From assembly GCA_040414865.1 (NCBI GenBank), contig JBEDUR010000183.1, forward strand, positions 1 to 5,131: DNA of 5,131 nucleotides. The letters are read 5' to 3'. Origin of the DNA: Palsa-461 sp040414865. Its GTDB lineage: Bacteria; Actinomycetota; Acidimicrobiia; Acidimicrobiales; RAAP-2. Positions 4,899 through 5,131 of this stretch are shown piece by piece (positions within the stretch are counted from its first letter, which is position 1; each line of letters starts with the position of its first letter). Below the pieces are notes generated by a model. It worked only from the letters and a program-made list of their open reading frames with translations, did no database searches and was not told the DNA's origin. A program made the position numbers and the translations under genes.

Positions 4899-5131
4899 GG
4901 TGTGGCCGGGGGAACGAGCTGGACGAGCAGATTTCGGACGCGGCCGTCAATGTCATCCACGATGGGCCCTACTTCCTCGATTGGCAGTCCGGCCGGGTCG
5001 GGTAGGTCCCAGTCCAGGTAGCGCTTGCCGGGATAGACGGGACAGATGTCCCCGCAGCCCATGGTGACCACGACGTCGGCGGCCTGGGCGTCGTCGGTGA
5101 GCCCTTTGGGGAACTCCTGAGACGGGTCCAT
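4895..5131 (-). CDS. arsC: Arsenate reductase, low-molecular-weight phosphatase type (5' end outside window)
   Basis: C-terminal 78 residues of an ArsC that reduces arsenate to arsenite in the cytoplasm for export. Recognisable parts are FPKGLTDD (7-14), VVVTMGCGDICPVYPGKRY (20-38) with Cys26 and Cys30, and DWDLPDPAG (40-48) containing the DP acid loop of this phosphatase-like family (Asp45). A DDIDGRVRNLL helix (59-69) then ends the protein. The actinobacterial form of the MGCGD motif resembles enzymes that use mycothiol/mycoredoxin or thioredoxin; which applies here is not clear. The catalytic CX5R loop lies beyond the right edge. The methionine at the edge matches an internal position of the family and is not the start. 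The TGA stop overlaps the acetyltransferase ATG by four bases. Upstream operon genes (arsR, acr3 or similar) would be past 5131. Confidence 0.93.
   Translation of the reverse strand: MDPSQEFPKGLTDDAQAADVVVTMGCGDICPVYPGKRYLDWDLPDPAGLPIEEVGPIVDDIDGRVRNLLVQLVPPATP

Noticed and set aside
4306..4956. Minus-strand frame of 216 codons overlapping the acetyltransferase
   Set aside because: Arg/His/Pro-rich shadow in another frame of the well-supported acetyltransferase and arsC genes.
5129..5131. ATG at the right edge as the start of arsC
   Set aside because: The following residues align with the middle of the family (just before the FPK..LT segment), and the N-terminal catalytic CX5R loop is missing, so the gene simply continues past the window.
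1..5131. CRISPR array, rRNA, insertion sequence or plasmid origin
   Set aside because: No regularly spaced repeats, rRNA motifs, transposase frames with terminal inverted repeats, or iteron clusters were seen. The only long repeat is the tRNA-derived pair.

Overview
The window looks like chromosomal DNA from a high-GC actinobacterium. An Acidimicrobiia-like lineage is my best guess, from gene order only, and is not proven. The signs are GTG starts, roughly 65-70% GC in the housekeeping genes, a tRNA gene without an encoded CCA end, an actinobacterial-style SecG, and a DinB-fold protein of a type common in Actinomycetota.

Layout, left to right. (1) 1-281, plus strand: the C-terminal third of triosephosphate isomerase (tpiA), cut inside the codon of its catalytic glutamate. 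(2) 329-559: secG, a SecYEG translocon subunit, with a clear ribosome binding site. (3) 556-2394: a family 5 (peptide/oligopeptide type) solute-binding lipoprotein that overlaps the secG stop by four bases (GTGA). These three genes read as one plus-strand unit joining glycolysis, secretion and a surface-anchored binding protein. (4) 2453-2536: a complete tRNA-Leu with anticodon GAG.

The unusual part is 2484-4256. The 3' part of the tRNA-Leu gene, from the anticodon loop to the base after the discriminator, recurs 1719 bp downstream at 4203-4256, with 53 of 54 bases identical. Only the left copy is an intact tRNA. This is the footprint of a tRNA-targeted integrated element of about 1.7 kb. Between the repeats lie a DinB-fold protein (2594-3169), a small lipoprotein without a recognised family (3366-3818) and a possible small basic protein on the minus strand (3853-4053). 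No integrase, transposase or plasmid gene is visible, so it is either a relic island or a minimal cassette moved in trans.

To the right (4410-5131), on the minus strand, is the end of an arsenic resistance operon: a partial arsenate reductase (arsC) followed, with an ATGA overlap, by a GNAT acetyltransferase of the phosphinothricin/arsinothricin group. This pairing suggests resistance to arsenate and probably to the arsenical antibiotic arsinothricin. The operon starts beyond the right edge, and whether it belongs to the same or a tandem island cannot be decided here.
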